A DNA stretch of 7,565 nt from Sulfurimonas sp. (GTDB lineage Bacteria > Campylobacterota > Campylobacteria > Campylobacterales > Sulfurimonadaceae), in NCBI GenBank assembly GCA_027056465.1, contig JALUKS010000180.1, positions 1 to 7,565 of the forward strand. The letters are read 5' to 3'. Below the pieces are notes generated by a model. It had not been told where the DNA came from. It saw nothing but the letters and a program-made list of their open reading frames with translations, and ran no database searches. Position 1 is the first letter of the stretch; each line of letters starts with the position of its first letter. The translations under genes and the position numbers were made by a program. Positions 1 to 5,845 of this stretch are shown here, one piece after another.

Positions 1-959
1 TTGCAAGTGGTGGCTATAGTCGTGTTTATGATAAGAACTCGACAAACTCTACAGCTTCTACTGGTGATGGTATTGCTATTGCAAAGAGAGCAGGGGCAGA
101 GCTTATAGATATGGAGTTCGTACAGTTTCACCCAACAGCTCTAAAAAACTCAAGCATACTTATAAGTGAATCTGCAAGAGGTGAGGGTGGTTATCTACTC
201 AACTCCAAGGGGGAACGATTTACAAATGAACTTGCCCCTCGTGATGAAGTGAGTCGTGCTATAAACGCAGAGATACTAAAGGGTGAAGATATATTTTTAG
301 ATATTCGCCATCTCGGAGAGGAGTTTATAGATGAAAATCTCCCTCAAGAGAGAAAGCTTGCCAAACTTTATGAAAATGTAGATCCAGTTCATGAGCTTAT
401 CCCCATCAAACCAGTCGCTCACTATACTATGGGAGGGATTCTCGTTGATCATAAATCACAAACCACTTTAGAGGGGCTATTCGCTTGTGGCGAGTGTGCA
501 AACCATAGAGTTCATGGGGCAAATCGTCTCGGTGGTAACTCACTTCTTGAAATAGTCGTTTTTGGAAAAGAGGCAGGAGTAAACGCGGCAGAGTTTGCAA
601 AAAGTACATCGGCTACTACACCAAAGAGTAGAGAAGTCTCAGTAGTAGAGGAGATAGAGACTTACTCAAATCAGTTAGACTTTTATGCTAAACGCGAGCT
701 TATAGGCGATATCTTTTACAAAAATGTCGGTATAGTCCGAACACAAGAGGAACTTCTTTATGCCCAGCAAGAGTTAGCCGGCATAAAAGCAAATATCCAT
801 CTCTTCGGTGTGAGTGATAAGGCAAAAGTTTATAACACTAACAGAGTAGAGTTCTTAGAGTTTCTTAACATCTTAGATGTTTGTGAGTCTATAGTCGAGG
901 GAGCTCTCAAACGCACTAAGAGCTGTGGAGCACACTTTATGAGAGAGGAGGAAGCATAG
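1..959 (+). CDS. sdhA: Succinate dehydrogenase/fumarate reductase flavoprotein subunit, 5' end missing
   Basis: The FAD-binding catalytic subunit that interconverts succinate and fumarate. The frame is open from base 3, well before the first in-frame ATG at 111. The earlier codons read ASGGYSRVYDKN and then STGDGIAIAKRAGAEL, typical of the FAD domain, so the gene starts left of the window; 318 residues are visible. Recognisable family motifs are MEFVQFHPT, SARGEGGYLL, LAPRDEVSRAI (catalytic Arg), HYTMGG (substrate His) and GANRLGGNSLLE. The APRDEVSRAI form is closer to the SdhE/Mfr-type and NadB-like flavoproteins than to classical Wolinella FrdA. The C-terminal helical domain ends with SCGAHF, where most relatives have SRGAH. 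The stop overlaps the sdhB start by one base, so the two are co-translated. It could equally be named frdA or mfrA; the missing N-terminus hides any Tat signal that would decide which side of the membrane it acts on. Confidence 0.93.
   Translation, partial: ASGGYSRVYDKNSTNSTASTGDGIAIAKRAGAELIDMEFVQFHPTALKNSSILISESARGEGGYLLNSKGERFTNELAPRDEVSRAINAEILKGEDIFLDIRHLGEEFIDENLPQERKLAKLYENVDPVHELIPIKPVAHYTMGGILVDHKSQTTLEGLFACGECANHRVHGANRLGGNSLLEIVVFGKEAGVNAAEFAKSTSATTPKSREVSVVEEIETYSNQLDFYAKRELIGDIFYKNVGIVRTQEELLYAQQELAGIKANIHLFGVSDKAKVYNTNRVEFLEFLNILDVCESIVEGALKRTKSCGAHFMREEEA
946..951 (+). promoter_or_regulatory. Strong Shine-Dalgarno site for sdhB
   Basis: AGGAGG lies inside the last codons of the flavoprotein gene, 7 bases before the GTG at 959. 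It supports this non-ATG start, which overlaps the upstream TAG stop as TAGTG. Confidence 0.8.
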
Positions 960-1666
960 TGAAAGTAAGTATTCAACGCGAGAATGGACTAACAGAATAT
1001 GAAGTAGATTTAAAAGATGCAACACTCCTTGAGCTTCTCAACGAGATAAAAACGAAGCAAGATAACACCCTTGCGTTTAGTAGTGGATGCCGTAGCAGTG
1101 TTTGTGGCTCTTGCTCTATGCGAGTCAATGAGAGTGAAGTGTTGGCTTGTTCGTATAAGGTGCAAGATGGTGACATCATAACACCTCTACAAAATGTAGA
1201 AGTTCTCCGAGACTTAGTTGTCGATATGGACAGAGCTTATGCGTTTAATGCCAAGGCAAAAGCATGGCTCAGCAAGAGTGAAGAGAGTGTGAGTCTCAAT
1301 CATGAAGATGAGCAGGTAAATGCCCTTCAAAGTGACTGTATACTCTGTGGTTCTTGTTATAGTGCTTGTCCTGTTTATGCAGTGAATGATGACTTCTTAG
1401 GACCTTTCGCCCTTACACGTGTTTGGAAATATGTGAGTGATAAACGCGAGTCTGAGCAAGAGCAAAAAGCAACGAATATTCAGAGTAATGGTATTTGGGA
1501 TTGTACTCTATGTAACAACTGTACAGTAGTCTGCCCACAAAACATCTCAAGTAAGGCAGATATAGAAAAGCTCCGTATGAAGTCAGCACAGTATGGTTTC
1601 ATGGATCCAAACTTCGGCAGTTTTGGTGGTGGATTTGGTTCATTTGATGGGAGTCCAGTGTTTTAA
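959..1666 (+). CDS. sdhB: Succinate dehydrogenase/fumarate reductase iron-sulphur subunit
   Basis: Electron-transfer subunit (235 aa) that passes electrons between the FAD of SdhA and the quinone site. The N-terminal [2Fe-2S] domain has Cys44, Cys49, Cys52 and Cys64 (CRSSVCGSC, then LAC). The C-terminal ferredoxin-like domain has CILCGSCYSACP (Cys127, 130, 133, 137) and CTLCNNCTVVCP (Cys182, 185, 188, 192). In E. coli SdhB the second of these motifs holds a [3Fe-4S] cluster because the position equivalent to Cys185 is not cysteine. Here it is cysteine, so a [4Fe-4S] cluster is expected, as described for archaeal and Mfr/SdhE-type enzymes. The last 20 or so residues are rich in Gly and Phe (GSFGGGFGSFDG). 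Start: GTG at 959 with AGGAGG upstream and a one-base overlap with sdhA. No anchor subunit follows. Could also be named mfrB or frdB. Confidence 0.95.
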   Translation: MKVSIQRENGLTEYEVDLKDATLLELLNEIKTKQDNTLAFSSGCRSSVCGSCSMRVNESEVLACSYKVQDGDIITPLQNVEVLRDLVVDMDRAYAFNAKAKAWLSKSEESVSLNHEDEQVNALQSDCILCGSCYSACPVYAVNDDFLGPFALTRVWKYVSDKRESEQEQKATNIQSNGIWDCTLCNNCTVVCPQNISSKADIEKLRMKSAQYGFMDPNFGSFGGGFGSFDGSPVF

Positions 1667-1681
1667 GAGAGTCAAAGGTAG

Positions 1682-1693
1682 CGACTTCAGTCG
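1682..1693. repeat. Short perfect palindrome after sdhB, possibly REP-like
   Basis: CGACTTCAGTCG can form a 4-base-pair stem (CGAC/GTCG) with a TTCA loop, 15 bases after the sdhB stop. No T-tract follows, so it is a poor intrinsic terminator. It resembles the core of short dispersed palindromes found between genes in many bacteria, but only one copy is seen here, so this is a guess. Confidence 0.25.
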
Positions 1694-1714
1694 GTATGGA
1701 TAACAAACAAAATA

Positions 1715-1723
1715 TGTTATAAT
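1715..1723 (+). promoter_or_regulatory. Extended -10 promoter for yajQ
   Basis: TGTTATAAT is a perfect extended -10 element (TGn plus TATAAT), 28 bases before the yajQ ATG, in an A/T-rich stretch. No good -35 box is seen, which is usual for sigma-70 promoters in Campylobacterota. A GAGG ribosome site follows at 1741-1744. The promoter separates yajQ from the sdhAB unit. Confidence 0.6.
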
Positions 1724-1751
1724 AAAAAATATAAAAATTAGAGGGAAAACC

Positions 1752-2249
1752 ATGGCAAAAGAACACTCATTTGATATAACAGCAAAGATAGATATGCAGA
1801 ACTTCAAAAATGCGATAAACCTAGTGGATAGAGAAGTCTCTAATCGCTATGACTTTAAAGGAACGACTTTTGAAGTCACTTTTAACGAAAAGGCAAAGAC
1901 ACTTGTTCTTATAGCTTCATCTGATAACAAACTTGATGCACTTAAAGACATCGTGATAGCGAAATTTCTCAAGCAAAATCTCTCTTCAAAGGTTCTTGAT
2001 GAGTTAAAGGTTGAGGACTCTAGTGGTGGCAATAGAAAGATGACTTTTAAAGTCGTTGATTACATCGAGTCTAAAGAGGCGAAGAAAATCACTGCAGATA
2101 TTAAGAAGATGAAACTCAAGGTTACTGCCAACATTGAGGGTGATAGTATCCGTATTAAGGGGGCTAAACTTGATGACTTGCAAAAGGTCATGAAGATGGT
2201 TCGTGAGGGTGAGTGGGATGCTCCTTTAGTTTTTGAAAATATGAGATAG
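1752..2249 (+). CDS. yajQ: YajQ-family nucleotide/cyclic-di-GMP-binding protein
   Basis: A 165-residue cytosolic protein of the YajQ family (DUF520), close to the family's usual length of about 163. The N-terminal signature is clear: SFDITAKIDMQNFKNAINL followed by VSNRYDFKGT, as in YajQ of many proteobacteria. The C-terminal half has the expected SIRIKGAKLDDLQKVM segment. YajQ has two ferredoxin-like folds. Some members (for example in Xanthomonas and Pseudomonas) bind cyclic di-GMP and act through a transcription regulator; others have been reported to bind nucleotides or RNA. Whether this one binds cyclic di-GMP cannot be told from sequence alone. It has its own promoter and a GAGG ribosome site seven bases before the ATG. 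Its TAG stop overlaps the next gene, so the two are probably translationally coupled. Confidence 0.95.
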   Translation: MAKEHSFDITAKIDMQNFKNAINLVDREVSNRYDFKGTTFEVTFNEKAKTLVLIASSDNKLDALKDIVIAKFLKQNLSSKVLDELKVEDSSGGNRKMTFKVVDYIESKEAKKITADIKKMKLKVTANIEGDSIRIKGAKLDDLQKVMKMVREGEWDAPLVFENMR

Positions 2250-2902
2250 TGATGAAAAATTTAACTATAGAAGATGCTGCAAAACATTTCGGGATTTCTA
2301 AAGAGGCTATTCACAACCGTATACGCCGTGGTTCCCTTGAAGTTATTATGCAAGAGGGTGTGAAATTTGTACAGATAGATCCGCTCAAAGCAGCAGTAAA
2401 ACCAAGAGCAAAATCAACAGCAGCAACAAGAAACTCAAGCAACGATGAACGCTACTACAAACTCCTCCAAGAGCAAAACGAAAAGCTTCAAGCTAGAGTG
2501 GAAAAGCTAGAGGGAGAGACAAGAAACCTTAGAGACCAAAAAGAGCAGATGCTCATAGAAGAACGCCAAAAGATAGAGCAGATTTATAAAGACAAAGATG
2601 CCCAACTCAAGCAGGTTCTCAACACTCTTGCAACACAGTTTATGCTCACTCAAGCACCCCAGAGTGAGGAAAAAGAGATAGCACAAACTATTGAGATTGT
2701 AGATGTTGAAGAAGTTGAGGAAGAAGCATCAGAACTTATCTCACTGAAAAAATATCTTAAAAATAAAAAGCTATCAGAGAAAAAAAGCGAGAAGATTAGA
2801 AAAAGGTTTATGAAAAAAGCTAGTAGTGATGAGCGTATCATCACTGTTGGAAGTAAGCTTTATATAGATCCCTTTAAATACGACTATAGTGATTTTCTTT
2901 AG
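2249..2902 (+). CDS. Helix-turn-helix/coiled-coil protein of unknown function
   Basis: I do not recognise a named family. Residues 6-28 (TIEDAAKHFGISKEAIHNRI, then RRG) form a helix-turn-helix like those of excisionase/MerR-type proteins, followed by a wing-like strand ending QIDP (to residue 45). A Ser/Thr/Ala linker leads into a long charged coiled coil at about 66-130. Residues 139-160 are acidic. A Lys-rich helical segment (164-191) and a second strand ending YIDPFK (204-210) close the protein, resembling the N-terminal unit. No signal peptide or membrane segment is seen, so it is probably a cytosolic, oligomeric DNA-binding protein. The start may be GTG at 2249 (TAGTG overlap with yajQ) or the in-frame ATG at 2252; the ATG looks likelier. 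No strong ribosome site is visible, so translation probably depends on coupling to yajQ. A partner role with YajQ is inference. Confidence 0.8.
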   Translation: MMKNLTIEDAAKHFGISKEAIHNRIRRGSLEVIMQEGVKFVQIDPLKAAVKPRAKSTAATRNSSNDERYYKLLQEQNEKLQARVEKLEGETRNLRDQKEQMLIEERQKIEQIYKDKDAQLKQVLNTLATQFMLTQAPQSEEKEIAQTIEIVDVEEVEEEASELISLKKYLKNKKLSEKKSEKIRKRFMKKASSDERIITVGSKLYIDPFKYDYSDFL

Positions 2903-2927
2903 AGGTGGAGCAGAGTTAAAGCACTAA

Positions 2928-3365
2928 TTAATTAGCTAACTTCTCTATACTCACTCCATTATCTTTGATAAACTTCGAGATAACTGCTGAGTGGGTATGC
3001 TCGTACTCTTTAGCATAGACTATTCGTTTTATACCACTTGCTATGATGTTTTTACTGCATTCGCTACATGGTTCTAGTGTTACATAAATGGTAGCACCCT
3101 CTATACTTATTCCCTCACGAGCAGCCCAAATGATGGCATTCATCTCTGCATGGATTTCATAGGTTTTACTCCATTCATGATGCTCTGATGTATATTCACC
3201 ATTCCAATAATTATGACAGTTTGTAAAGCCTGCGGGTGTTCCGTTGTAGCCTGTACTTAGAATACGACCATTTTTAACTATAACTGCTCCCACTTGCTTA
3301 GAAACACAGCTTGATGCCGAAGCTATCTCTGTTGCTATGTTTATGAAGTTTGTATCACCGAGCAT
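2928..3365 (-). CDS. Deoxycytidylate (dCMP) deaminase, ComEB family
   Basis: Zinc enzyme of 145 aa in the cytidine/deoxycytidylate deaminase superfamily. The likely reaction is dCMP to dUMP, which supplies the substrate for thymidylate synthesis. The catalytic motifs are intact: HAEMNAI with His72 and Glu74, and EPCSEC with Cys100 and Cys103. Early residues VGAVIVKNGRILSTGYNGTP match the dCMP deaminase substrate-binding segment. Cys20, Cys50, His62 and Glu70 sit where the phage T4 enzyme binds a second, structural zinc; this placement is from memory of the family and less certain. The ATG overlaps the stop of the upstream chaperone gene by one base (TAATG), with AGAGAAG as a probable ribosome site. 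It is convergent with the HTH gene, with 25 bases between the stops. A bacterial ComEB-type name is an alternative to dCMP deaminase; the chemistry is likely the same. Confidence 0.9.
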   Translation of the reverse strand: MLGDTNFINIATEIASASSCVSKQVGAVIVKNGRILSTGYNGTPAGFTNCHNYWNGEYTSEHHEWSKTYEIHAEMNAIIWAAREGISIEGATIYVTLEPCSECSKNIIASGIKRIVYAKEYEHTHSAVISKFIKDNGVSIEKLAN

Positions 3366-4201
3366 TATTTTACTTCTCTTATGACATTTATATCTGCATT
3401 GTTCTTGAGTCTTGCGAAGTAATTACTAAGTACCTCTTCGCGTTGCTCTGCCATGATAGAGTTTATAATCTGAGTACGAACAGAATCTACTCCACCCTCT
3501 TTTATTGATGCTACTTCTTTTACATAAAAGCTCATAAAGCCACCCTTTCCATTTGGTATCACTTTTGTAAAACTACTTACAGGTGTTTTCTCTAGCAGTT
3601 GTGCTAGTTCTGGAGAGATTTTGCTATAAGGTAAAACTTGCTCATTTGTTTGAATGTCTGGAGAGTAAAACATCGGGTTATCGACTTTTGTTTGCAGTGC
3701 AGTTCTATCTTTTGAGTCATAGATAATAACAGTGAAAGAGGCTGGATGCTCATAGTTATCTTTGTGAAGCTCGTAGTACTCTTGTATTGCCTCTTGGCTA
3801 GGTGCACTTAATGAAGAGTAGGCTATAGCTTGATAAAGTTTTTGCGTGAGTAATTTTTGTTTTATTTTCTCTTTTAGTTCAGTGGAACTAAGTCCATTTG
3901 AGTCACGCACAGCATCATAAAAATCACTTATATTCATATTGTTTCGAGAAGCCATTTTCTTAATGTCATCATAAACTTCACTACTACTCACCGTAATTTT
4001 TCTATCTTCAATCTCTATCTTTTCCAACTTCTGACGGATGAGAATATCTGCCGCCTTTTTTGCATCAATATGAGCATTTTTCATCTCATTTTTTATATCT
4101 AAAAGGGTGATAGCCTTATCTTTAACAACGATGGCAACACCATCATAGACTTCTGCTTGAAGAAAGGCAGATAGGAGGAGAGAAAAAAGAATTTTATACA
4201 T
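3365..4201 (-). CDS. SurA-like periplasmic chaperone/peptidyl-prolyl isomerase-like protein
   Basis: A 278-residue exported protein. Residues 1-16 (MYKILFSLLLSAFLQA) form a signal peptide with a likely signal peptidase I site before EVYDG. Residues 20-125 match the SurA N-terminal chaperone fold: the opening VYDGVAIVVKDKAITLLDI is characteristic, followed by DILIRQKLEKIEIE. Residues 135-232 look like a degenerate, shortened parvulin domain: the ISPELAQLLEKTPVSS and FMSFYVKEV segments fit the end of that fold, but the usual catalytic pattern is not obvious. A C-terminal helix (235-270) completes the chaperone module. The architecture resembles Campylobacter SurA-like proteins such as Cj1289, half the size of E. 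coli SurA. The expected role is helping outer-membrane proteins fold in the periplasm. Isomerase activity is doubtful. It precedes and overlaps the dCMP deaminase gene, with no obvious functional link. Confidence 0.85.
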   Translation of the reverse strand: MYKILFSLLLSAFLQAEVYDGVAIVVKDKAITLLDIKNEMKNAHIDAKKAADILIRQKLEKIEIEDRKITVSSSEVYDDIKKMASRNNMNISDFYDAVRDSNGLSSTELKEKIKQKLLTQKLYQAIAYSSLSAPSQEAIQEYYELHKDNYEHPASFTVIIYDSKDRTALQTKVDNPMFYSPDIQTNEQVLPYSKISPELAQLLEKTPVSSFTKVIPNGKGGFMSFYVKEVASIKEGGVDSVRTQIINSIMAEQREEVLSNYFARLKNNADINVIREVK

Positions 4202-4229
4202 AAATAATCCAGTTAGTAAATTAAACCGT

Positions 4230-4238
4230 ATTCTAGCA
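4230..4238 (-). promoter_or_regulatory. Possible extended -10 promoter for the SurA-like gene
   Basis: Read on the minus strand, TGCTAGAAT fits an extended -10 (TGn plus TAGAAT), 28 bases before the start codon and within the 57-base gap after the transglycosylase gene. No clear -35 is seen. The distance to the ATG equals that at the yajQ promoter. The ribosome site (CTGGAT) is weak. Confidence 0.4.
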
Positions 4239-4258
4239 ACTTTTTACCAATAAAGATT

Positions 4259-5422
4259 TTAAAGATCTTTATAGGCTACTTTATAGAGCTTCATTCTTCT
4301 CGATACTCTCTTTAAATAGTTCTTTGGCTCATCAAATCGTAAATCATGGAGAAGTTTAGCATAGACTTGTTCTGGAGTAAGAGTATTAATCTTTGGAGCT
4401 GCAACATTCATATTATACTTATGTGTAAATGCCCATGCTATATTTCCTGCACCTGTGTTATATGCTGCGATAGTGCAGTAGAGACGACTACGAGGATTTT
4501 TTATCTTTCTAAGATAACGGTAATATAAGATATAGAGGTAAGCACTTCCCATTTGAATATTGTTTGTGCTGTTGTAAAGGTAAGTGGCACTAGGCATACC
4601 CTTTTTCTTATAAATCAATCTATAGGAATCTCTTCCTGCTGAACGCGGCACTATTTGCATAAGACCAAATGCTGGAATATATGACTTGGCAAAAGGATTG
4701 AAGTCACTCTCTGTCTGCATAATAGCAAAAAGAAGAGCATTTGGTAACTTATACTTTTTGGAATACTCACGCACTTCATTTTGGTACTTTTGTGAAAGTC
4801 TTAATTTTGAGTTTTTAGGAAGTTTTACATTAACACGATAAACCATCTCTCCTTTATTTTTAGACCTTCTCATAGTTATTTTGTTCTTTTTAATTGTCTT
4901 AGCTGCATAACTATTTACCTCAGCATCCGTAGGTTTTTTGGTAAAAAGTAGAGTTGCTAAGATAGGTTTTGCATCTACACTAGATGAGGTTACTTCAGGG
5001 GACTTAGATATTTGTGTCACTCTTTTTTGCAGTGGGTCAGTTGCGACAACTTGCTTCGTGTTTTTACTCGCTATGTAAGCGATACGCTCTTGCATCCTCT
5101 TCTTCGCCTCAGCTAAACTCTTTGCGATAACTTCAACACTATACTGATTGTTTTTGAAGTCAACATCAGAACGGCTTTTTTTATCTTTTGTATAGCTTAC
5201 CCACTCTTTTTTTGTAGAGAGTTTTGGATTTTTCCAGTAGGTTCTTAGCTCTTTTTTATAGTTTTTGAACTCTTTGTTCAACTGCTCTTTATAGCTAATA
5301 AACTCTTTTTGGTTCATCTGCTTCGATGCTTCAAATTCAGCCATCATTTTTGCCACAGCATCCTCTTTCTCGCTTGAAAAAAGAAGTGTACTCAACAGAA
5401 GGGCTAGGAGTGTTTTTTTCAT
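4259..5422 (-). CDS. mltC: MltC-type lytic murein transglycosylase
   Basis: Cleaves the MurNAc-GlcNAc bond of peptidoglycan, forming 1,6-anhydro ends. The 387-residue protein has the MltC two-part layout. An N-terminal domain contains RSDVDFKNNQYSVEVIA (84-100), equivalent to the E. coli MltC region around HIDFDAGTITVE, and VYRVNVKLPKNSKL (194-207). The SLT catalytic domain starts at about 210: AIMQTESDFNP carries catalytic Glu238, followed by FGLMQIVPRSAGRD (252-265), AAYNTGAGN (319-327) and the closing NTLTPEQVYAKL and NYLKRV segments. Residues 1-17 form a signal peptide (MKKTLLALLLSTLLFSS), but unlike E. coli MltC there is no lipobox cysteine, so it is probably soluble in the periplasm. 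The N-terminal insert (about 25-80) is Lys/Glu-rich and helical. The start lies 9 bases after the upstream lipoprotein stop, with AAGG as ribosome site, so it is probably in that operon. Confidence 0.93.
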   Translation of the reverse strand: MKKTLLALLLSTLLFSSEKEDAVAKMMAEFEASKQMNQKEFISYKEQLNKEFKNYKKELRTYWKNPKLSTKKEWVSYTKDKKSRSDVDFKNNQYSVEVIAKSLAEAKKRMQERIAYIASKNTKQVVATDPLQKRVTQISKSPEVTSSSVDAKPILATLLFTKKPTDAEVNSYAAKTIKKNKITMRRSKNKGEMVYRVNVKLPKNSKLRLSQKYQNEVREYSKKYKLPNALLFAIMQTESDFNPFAKSYIPAFGLMQIVPRSAGRDSYRLIYKKKGMPSATYLYNSTNNIQMGSAYLYILYYRYLRKIKNPRSRLYCTIAAYNTGAGNIAWAFTHKYNMNVAAPKINTLTPEQVYAKLLHDLRFDEPKNYLKRVSRRMKLYKVAYKDL

Positions 5423-5431
5423 TGTGTTGCC

Positions 5432-5845
5432 TTATTTATCTAGCACAAGATAAACATAGAACTCGTGGTTAACCCTGTCATTCCAAATCGCATTTATATG
5501 TGCGGTTATCCTTGTATCTGATTTATAGGTACTATGCTCTTTTGTTGTCATAGAAGATTTAGAATTTACCACCGATTCATCCTTACTCATTTGCAGAGAA
5601 ACTTTTACATTTTGCTGCAGTGAAAGTTCATCCAGTGCACGAGTAATTGCTAGTTTTCTTTGAGTAGAGATAGATTGGTCATAGGTTCTTCCTGCTATTC
5701 CAACCGCACCTATTTTTCCATTTTGATTAGGCTGCATAACCCATAAAGGCATAGCATTTGAATCTTTAGGAGTAGGTGCAGGTGTGGAAGAACATCCTGC
5801 AAGAAAGAGCAGTAGTACAACTAAGAGAAGTTGTATTTTTTTCAC
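5432..5845 (-). CDS. Small LPP20-like lipoprotein
   Basis: A 137-residue predicted lipoprotein. Residues 1-18 are a lipoprotein signal peptide with lipobox LAGC (Cys18). A Pro/Ser/Thr linker follows. PLWVMQPNQNGKIGAVGIAG (33-52) and QRKLAITRALDEL (62-74), then NVKVSLQ, match the core of the LPP20 family found widely in Helicobacter, Campylobacter and relatives. The protein ends in a short strand, FYVYLVLDK. It shares its core pattern (GVGIA or AVGIA, RK.A, then an alternating V.V or I.V strand) with the upstream lipoprotein, so the two are probably diverged duplicates. LPP20 proteins are surface or outer-membrane lipoproteins; related FlgP-type proteins belong to flagellar outer-membrane structures, but I cannot assign that role here. 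It starts with GTG, overlapping the upstream TAG as TAGTG and lacking a visible ribosome site, which suggests translational coupling. Confidence 0.85.
   Translation of the reverse strand: MKKIQLLLVVLLLFLAGCSSTPAPTPKDSNAMPLWVMQPNQNGKIGAVGIAGRTYDQSISTQRKLAITRALDELSLQQNVKVSLQMSKDESVVNSKSSMTTKEHSTYKSDTRITAHINAIWNDRVNHEFYVYLVLDK

Noticed and set aside
427..609. Minus-strand open frame inside the flavoprotein gene
   Set aside because: It lies fully inside a strongly conserved gene and encodes no recognisable motif; an antisense shadow.
973..1179. Minus-strand open frame inside sdhB
   Set aside because: It is antisense to the conserved [2Fe-2S] domain and has no supporting start signal or family features.
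2650..2844. Minus-strand open frame, hydrophobic and Ser/Phe-rich, inside the HTH gene
   Set aside because: Its composition is the antisense of a Lys/Glu-rich coding stretch, so the membrane-like look is an artefact.
2914..2941. AGTTA...TAACT stem and the CTAATTAATTAG palindrome between the convergent HTH and deaminase genes, considered as a bidirectional terminator
   Set aside because: The possible stems are weak, A/T-only in large part and mutually exclusive, and no T-tract follows on either strand.
4251..4270. AAAGATTTTAAAGATCTTT self-complementary stretch at the end of mltC, considered as a terminator
   Set aside because: It encodes the last codons of MltC, and pairing would leave almost no loop; no G/C-rich stem is present.
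4346..4528. Plus-strand, Cys-rich open frame inside mltC
   Set aside because: It is antisense to the conserved catalytic domain; the cysteines arise from the complement of Ala/Thr/Tyr codons.
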